From Tannerella sp. (lineage in GTDB: Bacteria > Bacteroidota > Bacteroidia > Bacteroidales > Tannerellaceae): a DNA stretch of 13,721 nucleotides. How positions within the stretch are numbered: position 1 is the stretch's first letter; each line of letters begins with the position of its first letter. The notes under the pieces were generated by a model. It saw nothing but the letters and a program-made list of their open reading frames with translations, made no database searches and had not been told where the DNA came from. The DNA is taken from NCBI GenBank assembly GCA_031282485.1, contig JAITDQ010000134.1:1-13721 (forward strand), read 5' to 3'. This document shows, in pieces, positions 8,810 to 13,721 of this stretch. The position numbers were made by a program, and so were the translations under genes.

Positions 8810-9407
8810 TATCAGCCTCCTTTTGTTTTAATATATTCATGACAAATTCCCCGTCAGAGAATTGCGTGTTTACGTAAGTCATAGCTTCGTCTAACCGGTA
8901 AAACTCCTGCGCCCAGTTTCCATTACGCAATTCTGTCGGCACACGCTGTTTGATGACATATTCATAGACATCAATACATCTATAATCAAACAGGTTATTA
9001 GGTTTTATATCAATAACGTCAAATAATTTTTTTGAATTTTCTCTGGCTTTCATCTTTTTGAATAACTGACGGGCAAATACGACATCGCGGTGAACCAGAA
9101 ACCAATAAGGTTTTTTCAGTTCAATAGCACGCTTAATCTCTTCGAAAGTAATATTTCTCTCCCCGATATTGCCGCTTCCATAATAGGGACGAATGATTCC
9201 TAAAAACATATCACATTCGTCTACCGCATTCAGACAGTTTTCCAAATTTGACAATTTCGGATTGACTTTTATTGTACCGGTATGCGAGTTCAGCACTTCG
9301 TATCCCATAGATATTAATTGTGCCGCTATCGTCGAAATCTGGTCTTCAAATCCGTAAACCGTTGAACCAACCATTATCTTGATTTTTCTGTTATTACTTT
9401 TTCCCAT
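8799..9407 (-). CDS. DUF4062 domain protein (TIR/deoxyribosyltransferase-like fold)
   Basis: A 202-residue soluble protein with a DUF4062 domain in roughly residues 8-112. The signature pieces are KIMVGSTVYGFEDQ in near-consensus form (KIKIMVGST, 8-16), the NCLNAVDECDMFLGII stretch (57-72) followed by RPYYGSG (73-79), and the NITFEEIKRA segment (85-94) with adjacent Glu89/Glu90, then a strand ending KPYWFLVHRDVVFAR. DUF4062 is generally regarded as related to the TIR/nucleoside-deoxyribosyltransferase type of fold and often sits at the N-terminus of STAND-type NTPases; here it stands alone with a C-terminal alpha-rich extension. Whether it binds or cleaves a nucleotide is inference. It is the first gene of a two-gene operon, with a consensus promoter and GAGG Shine-Dalgarno (9417-9420) just upstream. 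Confidence 0.82.
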   Translation of the reverse strand: MGKSNNRKIKIMVGSTVYGFEDQISTIAAQLISMGYEVLNSHTGTIKVNPKLSNLENCLNAVDECDMFLGIIRPYYGSGNIGERNITFEEIKRAIELKKPYWFLVHRDVVFARQLFKKMKARENSKKLFDVIDIKPNNLFDYRCIDVYEYVIKQRVPTELRNGNWAQEFYRLDEAMTYVNTQFSDGEFVMNILKQKEADNGK

Positions 9408-9433
9408 TCGCTCAATCCTCTTTGATTTTTCTG

Positions 9434-9464
9434 CAAATATAATGATATGTTATGCCTTATCAAA
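9434..9464 (-). promoter_or_regulatory. Bacteroidota consensus promoter for the DUF4062/AlbA_2 operon
   Basis: On the minus strand, -33 element TTTG (9461-9464), a 19-base spacer and -7 element TATATTTG (9434-9441) match the Bacteroidota primary-sigma consensus exactly (TTTG, 19-21 bases, TAnnTTTG). It predicts a transcript start near 9427 and a leader of about 20 bases to the ATG at 9407. Confidence 0.8.
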
Positions 9465-9760
9465 GCATGGGGAATAAAAAATGCGAAAAATCAGTGTTTC
9501 TTTTAAATATGCAAAATATGTTTCATACCGGTTTTAACCTTTATGTCACGGTTCTGTTATTGAATAGCATTTTTGTAGTAAACAAGTACTGAGAATCAAT
9601 GATATTTTATGTCATGCGATGGAAAAGGGAATGGAATTGCCATATATGAATTTGGAGACATACCATGTCTGGTTTGCCCGTGCGTATGCATGTGCACGGA
9701 TGATTCACATTTCGGCGCTCTTTGCATAAACTTTTGCGGACTTTGCGTTAAAAAAAAGGA
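9465..9760. other. Gene-poor intergenic stretch
   Basis: About 300 bases between the divergent DUF4062 promoter and the small gene at 9761. It contains short repeats of a ctttgcg-like word near 9718-9747 and a poly-A run at 9750-9757. I see no convincing gene, RNA or terminator; a cysteine-rich open frame here was rejected. Confidence 0.5.
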
Positions 9761-10006
9761 GTGTTCGTACACCCCCGAAAAAAAGACTACGATAAACAAA
9801 TAAAAAGAGCGATTGACATTTACATTGAAGTTATGATACAATTATATCCTGCAAAATCAGCAAAACTCAAAACAGCCGAACAGCATTTTACGAAGCGTTA
9901 CGGCAAACCGGATACGCCTGCGCGTATGGTATTTGAAGAACGCACATTGAGCTGGTATTACAGCGAAGTTCTGAAAGAACACCGTAAGAAACTGGAAATT
10001 ACGTGA
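9761..10006 (+). CDS. Small hypothetical protein, possibly a gene remnant
   Basis: An 81-residue frame opening with GTG; I do not recognise the family. The sequence is lysine-rich and looks protein-like from about residue 8 (DYDKQIKRAIDIYIEV) to the end (FEERTLSWYYSEVLKEHRKK), with a predicted mostly helical character and no membrane segment. The start is uncertain: the GGA just before the GTG is too close for a ribosome site, and the only early ATG is at 9832, which would remove 24 residues. It converges on the XRE regulator, whose stop is 29 bases away. It could be a short free-standing protein, the fragment of a larger decayed gene, or a distant toxin/antitoxin partner; the last is only suggested by position. 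Confidence 0.4.
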   Translation: MFVHPRKKDYDKQIKRAIDIYIEVMIQLYPAKSAKLKTAEQHFTKRYGKPDTPARMVFEERTLSWYYSEVLKEHRKKLEIT

Positions 10007-10035
10007 GGTCGTCTCGGCAGATCGATTTTCCGCCA

Positions 10036-10560
10036 TCATACGCCAAAAATCCTCCTGTTTTCGTTTCTGTCTTTCATTTTTCGGGTATCGGTTTTCGGAA
10101 TCGCATTTAAGATTTCGGAAACTTTTTCACGACTGTAATAGCGTATGATTTCCTCTATTTCCTGTTGATTTCCGTACTCAAAGATTCGTTGAATGACCCA
10201 GTCGGCATTTTTCTGCCGGTTAATACGGTTTAGTGAAGGGGTTTCCCAAAACAGCGCTTTGTTTATTTTCGATAAATCAGGCGTATGTTTCCTTTCCAGC
10301 GTCTCTTGATGACAGTAATTATCGTGATTGGTCTGTATCAGGTAAAAGTAGCCTGAAGTAGAAATACCCAGTCCTTTCTCCAAACGGGAAGACAGTTCGG
10401 GCGTAAATTTCCGTTTCCCTCTGATTAACTCATTGATACGCTGTGGATATATTTCCAGCTTTTCCGCAATTTCTTTTTGCGAAAGAGATTCCTTTTGAAG
10501 TATCCGTTTCAATATGGCTCCTGCAGGAACAGAGGGCATGGAAAGATATTGCTCGTACAT
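10036..10560 (-). CDS. XRE-family regulator, HigA-like, with DUF6922-like C-terminal part
   Basis: From the ATG at 10560 the protein has 174 residues. Residues about 13-66 form a helix-turn-helix of the HigA/XRE type: GAILKRILQKESLSQKEIAE, then PQRINELIRGKRKFTPELSSRLEKGLGI. Residues about 101-152 (KALFWETPSL, then WVIQRIFEYGNQQEIEEIIRYY) resemble the DUF6922 region often joined to antitoxin-like regulators in Bacteroidota. Expected role: DNA-binding repressor or antitoxin, possibly autoregulating. The frame is open back to 10626, but I chose 10560 because the consensus promoter (-7 box at 10583-10590) lies downstream of the longer start, and AAGG sits nine bases before this ATG. No HigB, AbiEii-type or RelE-type toxin gene is adjacent, so it looks orphaned. 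The upstream neighbour is the divergent repeat gene. Confidence 0.75.
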   Translation of the reverse strand: MYEQYLSMPSVPAGAILKRILQKESLSQKEIAEKLEIYPQRINELIRGKRKFTPELSSRLEKGLGISTSGYFYLIQTNHDNYCHQETLERKHTPDLSKINKALFWETPSLNRINRQKNADWVIQRIFEYGNQQEIEEIIRYYSREKVSEILNAIPKTDTRKMKDRNENRRIFGV

Positions 10561-10567
10561 ACTCGTA

Positions 10568-10575
10568 TACCTTTG
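10568..10575 (+). promoter_or_regulatory. Possible -7 element for the repeat gene
   Basis: TACCTTTG matches TAnnTTTG on the + strand, 40 bases before the ATG at 10616. No TTTG lies at the expected -33 spacing, so the site is weak. It faces the -7 box of the XRE promoter, so the two transcripts would begin in each other's start regions. Confidence 0.4.
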
Positions 10576-10582
10576 ACAGCGA

Positions 10583-10613
10583 CAAAAGTAATCATTACCT
10601 CCAAAACAACAAA
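10583..10613 (-). promoter_or_regulatory. Bacteroidota consensus promoter for the XRE gene
   Basis: Minus strand: TTTG (10610-10613), 19-base spacer, TACTTTTG (10583-10590), an exact consensus match. Predicted transcript start near 10576, giving a leader of about 16 bases before the ATG at 10560. Its -33 element abuts the start of the divergent repeat gene at 10616, so binding by the XRE protein here could control both directions. Confidence 0.78.
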
Positions 10614-10615
10614 AA

Positions 10616-11080
10616 ATGAAGGGCAAAAAATACTTTCTTGAAATTCAACAGCAAATTACCGGATTAGTCGAAAAAAGCTTTTACTTTGTTTCTAAAAGCA
10701 TTGATGTGCATGCTAAAAATGTCGACGTTCATGAAAAAAGTATGAACGTCCATGCTAATAATATTAAAATCCAAGTAAAAAGCATGAAAATTCATGCTAA
10801 TAACATGAAAGTCCATGTAAAAGACATGAAAGTTGATACTAATAACATGAAAATCCATACTAAAAGCATAAAAATTCATGCTAATAACATGAAAGTCTAT
10901 GTAAAAGACATGAAAATTGATACTAATAACATGAAAATCCATACTAAAAGCATAAAAATCCATGCTAATAACATGAACGTTCATGTTATTAGCATGAAAG
11001 TCAATGCTAAAAGCGTCATCCTTATCTTCCTGGATTTTACAAAAGACGATGAAAACGCAGCCCTGATATTAAACGATTAG
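10616..11080 (+). CDS. Low-complexity heptad-repeat protein, function unknown
   Basis: A 154-residue frame. After a 26-residue unique N-terminus (MKGKKYFLEIQQQITGLVEK) come fifteen perfect-length 7-residue repeats (about residues 27-131) of the form [N/K][N/S/D]MK[I/V][H/D][A/V/T], then a unique C-terminus (VILIFLDFTKDDENAALILND). Met, Ile/Val and Ala/Val alternate at positions 3, 5 and 7, a pattern that fits short beta strands with Asn/Lys/Ser/Asp turns better than a coiled coil, where the Ile would fall off the core; this is inference. The protein is strongly basic with no signal peptide or membrane helix. I do not recognise it. Coding is uncertain: the opposite strand is open through most of the array too, as repeats in step with the codon can cause. 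Codons and a plain ATG after an A-rich leader allow translation. Confidence 0.5.
   Translation: MKGKKYFLEIQQQITGLVEKSFYFVSKSIDVHAKNVDVHEKSMNVHANNIKIQVKSMKIHANNMKVHVKDMKVDTNNMKIHTKSIKIHANNMKVYVKDMKIDTNNMKIHTKSIKIHANNMNVHVISMKVNAKSVILIFLDFTKDDENAALILND
10694..11008 (+). repeat. Fifteen tandem 21-base repeats with an 84-base higher-order unit
   Basis: The array is exactly 15 x 21 bases with no gaps. Consensus is roughly aaaagcatgaaaattcatgct alternating with a unit starting aataac, so there is also a 42-base period. Units 6-9 (10799-10882) and 10-13 (10883-10966) form two 84-base blocks that differ at only three positions, indicating a recent duplication. The first four units are more diverged. 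Confidence 0.9.
10961..10996. repeat. Perfect 36-base palindrome inside the tandem array
   Basis: Left arm catgctaataacatgaac and right arm gttcatgttattagcatg are exact reverse complements with no loop, centred between 10978 and 10979. The left arm is the ordinary repeat unit; the right arm is that unit inverted, yet it stays in frame, giving VHVISMK in the protein. The DNA could extrude as a cruciform, or the RNA could fold into a long hairpin. Confidence 0.95.
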
Positions 11081-11187
11081 GGCAATGTTTTGACAACGCA
11101 TTTGCAGTTGACGGTTCTAATACGAAAATCGAACTCAATTGCTATGCTGATACGAATACATTTTATTACTCACTTAGATTTGAATAA
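11053..11187 (+). pseudogene. Possible remnant of a protein C-terminus
   Basis: In a frame different from the repeat gene, 44 codons without a start (11053-11187) read as a plausible protein end (QCFDNAFAVDGSNTKIELN followed by CYADTNTFYYSLRFE and TAA). It overlaps the last codons of the repeat gene and has no initiation site. It may be the tail of a decayed gene, or chance; no family is recognised. Confidence 0.2.
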
Positions 11188-11257
11188 CAGGAAAAAGTAT
11201 AACTGTTCGCGAATGATATAAATTGGAAAAACGAAATGTTATGCTGTGATTTTTGCG

Positions 11258-11265
11258 TATCTTTG
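11258..11265 (+). promoter_or_regulatory. Probable -7 element for the Crp/Fnr gene
   Basis: TATCTTTG matches TAnnTTTG. The -33 position is poor (aatg rather than TTTG). It would start transcription near 11271, leaving about 23 bases to the ATG at 11294, and therefore argues against the longer GTG start at 11246. Confidence 0.55.
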
Positions 11266-11293
11266 CCCTTGGAAACAAAACAAACAGGAAGAA

Positions 11294-11881
11294 ATGAAAT
11301 CCGTATCAGATATAGCCGGATATATTGCAAATAAATACAATATAAAACTTCAACCGGAAGAGTTGCAGCAATTCGCATCCATTATGGAATTTCGGAAATT
11401 AAAAAAAGGCGAAGTGTTTTTGGATCAAGGGCAAGTCGCTAAAGATATTATTTATGTACATTCCGGTACAATGCGACTGTTTTATTACAAAAAAGGACGT
11501 GACATAACGGAACATTTCGCCTGTGCGGATACTCACTTTGTTTACAGTATCATAAGCCTGTTTCAAAAACGGCGGACAGAGTTAATGATCGAAGCCCTGG
11601 AGCAAAGCATTATCTATACAATTAATTATGACAAGATGAGATTGCTGCTGTTGCAAATACCCCAACTGGCAAAATTATACATAGATATACTGGAAGAAGG
11701 CTTGATTATTTCGCAGAAAAAAGCAGATTCCTGGCGATTGGAAACAGTGAAAGAACGGTATGAAAGATTCTTCAAAGAGTATCCTGAAGTCGTAAAAATT
11801 GCATCTGTAAATCACATTGCATCATACCTGCTTATGGCGCCGGAATCATTAAGCCGGATACGTGGTGCAGAGGTTTTATAA
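11294..11881 (+). CDS. Crp/Fnr-family transcriptional regulator
   Basis: A 195-residue regulator. Residues about 25-115 form the cyclic-nucleotide-binding-like beta barrel (KKGEVFLDQGQVAKDIIYVH, SGTMRLFYYKKGRDITEHF), followed by a long dimer helix and a C-terminal helix-turn-helix (NHIASYLLMAPESLSRIR, 173-190). It lacks the FNR cysteine set, so an iron-sulfur cluster is unlikely; the ligand is unknown. It resembles the Bacteroidota Crp/Fnr group that includes many orphan sensors. I chose the ATG at 11294, with AGGA five bases before it, over an in-frame GTG at 11246 that lies upstream of the probable -7 box. The protein stops five residues after the recognition helix, so the tail is short, and the HTH turn has LLM where GIT/GIS is common; DNA binding might be altered. 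It converges on the HAD gene eight bases away. Confidence 0.85.
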   Translation: MKSVSDIAGYIANKYNIKLQPEELQQFASIMEFRKLKKGEVFLDQGQVAKDIIYVHSGTMRLFYYKKGRDITEHFACADTHFVYSIISLFQKRRTELMIEALEQSIIYTINYDKMRLLLLQIPQLAKLYIDILEEGLIISQKKADSWRLETVKERYERFFKEYPEVVKIASVNHIASYLLMAPESLSRIRGAEVL

Positions 11882-11889
11882 TAATTTTC

Positions 11890-12531
11890 TCATGCAAATT
11901 CAAATTCCCCTGACAATTCCGTATAGCTGCCGAAAACTTTATCAGCTTCCGCAAGCTTCTCCGGCTTAAAAGAAGTGGCAAGAGCAAACACTTTACATCC
12001 TGCCCGTTTTGCCGAAAGAATACCACCGGGAGAATCTTCGATTACAACGGTGCTTTCAATTGAGGCGGGCAATGTTTCCAATGCTTTGAGATATGGCGCC
12101 GGGTGCGGTTTATGATAGACCGTATCTTTCTCTGTTACCAACAGATCAAACAAATGAGTGATGTTGAAATATCGGTCAATCAGTCCAAGGGTATATGTCG
12201 AAGTCGAACTTACCAATACCGTTTTCAGACCTCTGTCTTTTACCTTCCGGTAGAAAAACGGAAATCCGCTAACTAATTTCATTTCAGGAAGCAAGTCTGT
12301 GAACAGCTCGTTTTTCCTTTGCAGCAGCAATTCAAAAAAATGCCTTCGGGCATCCAATTCCGCAGAAACATATTTGAAAAAATCCTCATCGGTTTGCCCG
12401 ATGAACTCATCAAAAACAGAATCGGGATATGCAATGCCGAACTCATCCATGGTGATTTTTTTTGCTTTGGCATGTACCGGCTCCGAATCTATAATTACGC
12501 CATCCAGATCAAAAAAAACAGTTTTAATCAT
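11890..12531 (-). CDS. HAD-family phosphatase, beta-phosphoglucomutase-like subfamily
   Basis: A 213-residue haloacid-dehalogenase-type hydrolase with all four motifs: FFDLDGVIIDSEP (nucleophile Asp8, acid/base Asp10), VSST (Ser109), KPHPAPYL (Lys141) and VIEDSPGG (Glu165/Asp166). The alpha-helical cap between motifs I and II places it with the COG0637 group, which dephosphorylates sugar phosphates or isomerises phosphoglucose; the exact substrate cannot be told. Cytoplasmic. It begins three bases after the stop of the monooxygenase-type gene, so the two are co-transcribed with probable translational coupling. It converges on the Crp/Fnr gene. Identity at family level is secure. Confidence 0.92.
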   Translation of the reverse strand: MIKTVFFDLDGVIIDSEPVHAKAKKITMDEFGIAYPDSVFDEFIGQTDEDFFKYVSAELDARRHFFELLLQRKNELFTDLLPEMKLVSGFPFFYRKVKDRGLKTVLVSSTSTYTLGLIDRYFNITHLFDLLVTEKDTVYHKPHPAPYLKALETLPASIESTVVIEDSPGGILSAKRAGCKVFALATSFKPEKLAEADKVFGSYTELSGEFEFA

Positions 12532-12534
12532 GCC

Positions 12535-12933
12535 TTAATATTTCTTTTTCATCACATACACCTCCACTTCTATCTTCCCACCGGTAGCGGCAGTGAAAGC
12601 TTTGTAGTGGGCGCTGTTGTGATGCGTGTCAATGGCTGCCTGGGATGTCCATTCTTCAACGAAAGTGTATTTCAGAGGGTTGTCGTTGTGCTGATAGAGG
12701 ACATAAGAGACGCATCCTGTTTCCTGACGGGTAGCAGCGACAACGGCCTGAAAGGCTTTTTCAATATCGACCTGGTGTTCCGCAGTGGTGGTTATGTGGG
12801 CGATGATAACCAACCCGGTTTTCTTTGCCGTCGCGCTCTCTTTCGCGGAAGGCGAGACGGTGCAGGCGGCGGTGAATGACAACGTCAGGCAGATAGCCGA
12901 CAATAGGAATCCTGATTTTAAAATTGTTTTCAT
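12535..12933 (-). CDS. Exported antibiotic-biosynthesis-monooxygenase (ABM) domain protein
   Basis: A 132-residue protein. Residues 1-24 look like a signal peptide (KTILK, then hydrophobic GFLLSAICLTLSFTAA) ending at Cys24; TAAC is a relaxed lipobox, so a lipoprotein or a plain cleaved export are both possible. Residues about 40-128 form the ABM ferredoxin-like domain (GLVIIAHITTT, then GCVSYVLYQHNDNP and YTFVEEWTSQAAIDTHHNSAHYK in pieces), the fold of YgiN-type quinol monooxygenases and many uncharacterised dimers. The conserved EEW and H..S.H parts are present. Most characterised members act in the cytoplasm, so export is unusual. The gene leads the HAD gene by three bases. No clear consensus promoter is visible in the 67 bases upstream. 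Confidence 0.85.
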   Translation of the reverse strand: MKTILKSGFLLSAICLTLSFTAACTVSPSAKESATAKKTGLVIIAHITTTAEHQVDIEKAFQAVVAATRQETGCVSYVLYQHNDNPLKYTFVEEWTSQAAIDTHHNSAHYKAFTAATGGKIEVEVYVMKKKY

Positions 12934-13000
12934 ACGTTAATAATTTAATAAAACTTGTTGTTACTTTTTGTTTGTGAAAATATTCCGTATCTGTTAGAGA

Positions 13001-13501
13001 TTATACTGTTATTGGAAAAAGATATTCTTTCAGGGATTCGACTGTCGGGAAAACAAACCCTTTGTTATGTTCCCGCAATTGCATTATATCTGCTGATTTA
13101 GCCCAGCCTGCGGATAAACACTGTACTCTTGCCTGATTACAGGATACTATATCCGAAACGGTATCTCCAATATATACCAGCTCACAGGGGAGTAAGTTAT
13201 ATTTGCACCGGATAACGGTTAACGCTTCCGGTTTTATATTCCGGTCAGGAACACCTGTCTCTATAAAATCAAAGCTGTTTTCCATGTCAAACTGTTCAAG
13301 AGTGATTTGACAACTCCGTTTTCCTTTTCCGGTAATCAATCCTGCCGTAATATTACGGTTTTTCAGTTCCGCAATAAGTTCCTTTATTCCTTCAAATGGG
13401 GCAGAGCATGCGTTGTGAGCGTTTTGATATTGAATATAAAAATCACTTAATGCTTGTTCCCAATATTCTTCATTCAACTTTCTCAAGTAGCCATTAAGCA
13501 A
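13001..13501 (-). pseudogene. HAD-family phosphatase lacking the N-terminal catalytic motif
   Basis: 166 residues from a TTG at 13501. The C-terminal two thirds are a clear phosphoglycolate-phosphatase-like HAD core: APFEGIKELIAELKNRNITA, LITGKGKR (motif II Thr57), NIKPEAL (Lys90, motif III) and YIGDTVSDIVSC (motif IV, 110-121). Motif I (DxDGT), which supplies the nucleophilic Asp, and about 50-60 N-terminal residues are missing. The same frame has a stop (TAA) ten codons upstream of the TTG, and no frame in the following 220 bases shows motif I. The next upstream gene reads in a different frame and ends inside this one. A truncated, probably inactive gene is the simplest view; a sequencing frameshift or a non-catalytic protein are alternatives. 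Confidence 0.65.
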
Positions 13502-13721
13502 CTCCGGTAAGGGAATTGAGATTTAACATATTTGTAAGTTGTTTATTATCAGCGATAATATGTTTGGTTAAAAATTCAATATCTATCTCGAAATAATTCG
13601 CCAATGCAGTTAATATTTCTTTTATAATCAACCATATACGTTCTTTGACATTCAATTCAAGTGTTTCCGATTTTGCAGCCCGGAAGAGTGCGCCGAAACT
13701 TTCGTAACTGTCGAATCTTTT
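13494..13721 (-). CDS. C-terminal end of an unrecognised protein (cut by the window edge)
   Basis: The frame is open from the window edge to a TAA at 13494-13496, giving 75 residues (KRFDSYESFGALFRAAKSE, later KERIWLIIKEILTALANYFE and ending NLNSLTGVA). It looks like helical protein sequence with no family I recognise. It overlaps the TTG start of the incomplete HAD gene by eight bases. It may be an independent upstream gene, or the front of the HAD gene separated by a frameshift; lack of a DxDGT motif in the visible part does not settle this because the gene continues outside the window. Confidence 0.45.
   Translation of the reverse strand, partial: KRFDSYESFGALFRAAKSETLELNVKERIWLIIKEILTALANYFEIDIEFLTKHIIADNKQLTNMLNLNSLTGVA

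Noticed and set aside
9609..9803. Cysteine-rich small open frame of 64 codons
   Set aside because: No ribosome site, the cysteines come from tgc/tgt-rich intergenic words, it ends in a poly-lysine run from poly-A and overlaps the better frame at 9761.
10561..10626. Longer start for the XRE protein at 10626
   Set aside because: The added 22 residues are Cys/Phe-rich and unlike the family, and the consensus promoter lies inside this stretch.
10664..10984. Minus-strand open frame of 106 codons through the repeat array
   Set aside because: It is the mirror of the repeat periodicity, lacks a promoter and has no family resemblance; the + frame covers the array fully, with unique ends on both sides.
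10694..11008. CRISPR array
   Set aside because: The 21-base units are contiguous, with no unique spacers between them, and keep the reading frame; no cas genes are nearby.
11246..11293. Longer GTG start for the Crp/Fnr protein
   Set aside because: It precedes the probable -7 box, adds residues unlike the family, and the ATG at 11294 has AGGA at good spacing.
12319..12879. Plus-strand open frame of 186 codons
   Set aside because: It runs antisense across two well-supported minus-strand genes (HAD and ABM) and has no motif of its own.

Overview
The window looks like a chromosomal piece of a Bacteroidota genome, most likely Bacteroidales. Two upstream regions match the Bacteroidota housekeeping promoter exactly (TTTG, 19-base spacer, TAnnTTTG), many genes have A/T-rich leaders with no strong Shine-Dalgarno sequence, and the FtsZ, Crp/Fnr-like and AlbA_2-type proteins read like Bacteroidota versions. 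Species cannot be named from the sequence alone.

Left half (1-7365, all + strand, higher GC, housekeeping): the 3' part of ftsZ runs with a 26-base overlap into a glycine-cleavage cluster, gcvT-gcvH-gcvPA-gcvPB, then a lipoate-protein ligase (lplA) and queC. GcvPA/GcvPB decarboxylate glycine, GcvH carries the aminomethyl group on its lipoyl-lysine, GcvT passes the one-carbon unit to tetrahydrofolate, and LplA can put lipoate on GcvH. The L protein (dihydrolipoyl dehydrogenase) is not in the window. QueC belongs to queuosine precursor synthesis and probably only shares the transcript.

Middle (7370-11187, visibly more AT-rich, accessory): a two-gene minus-strand operon encodes a DUF4062 protein followed by an AlbA_2/GHKL-type ATP-binding protein with a winged-helix tail. 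It has its own consensus promoter and overlapping reading frames, and is the best candidate here for an undescribed, possibly defence-related system. Next come a small orphan gene, a HigA-like XRE regulator with no visible toxin, and, head to head with it, a low-complexity gene built from fifteen 21-base (7-residue) repeats that contain a perfect 36-base palindrome.

Right part (11246-13721): a Crp/Fnr-family regulator converges on a minus-strand pair (exported antibiotic-biosynthesis-monooxygenase-type protein plus HAD phosphatase). Beyond it lie an N-terminally incomplete second HAD phosphatase and the end of an unrecognised gene cut by the window edge. No rRNA, tRNA, CRISPR array, transposase or integrase was seen.
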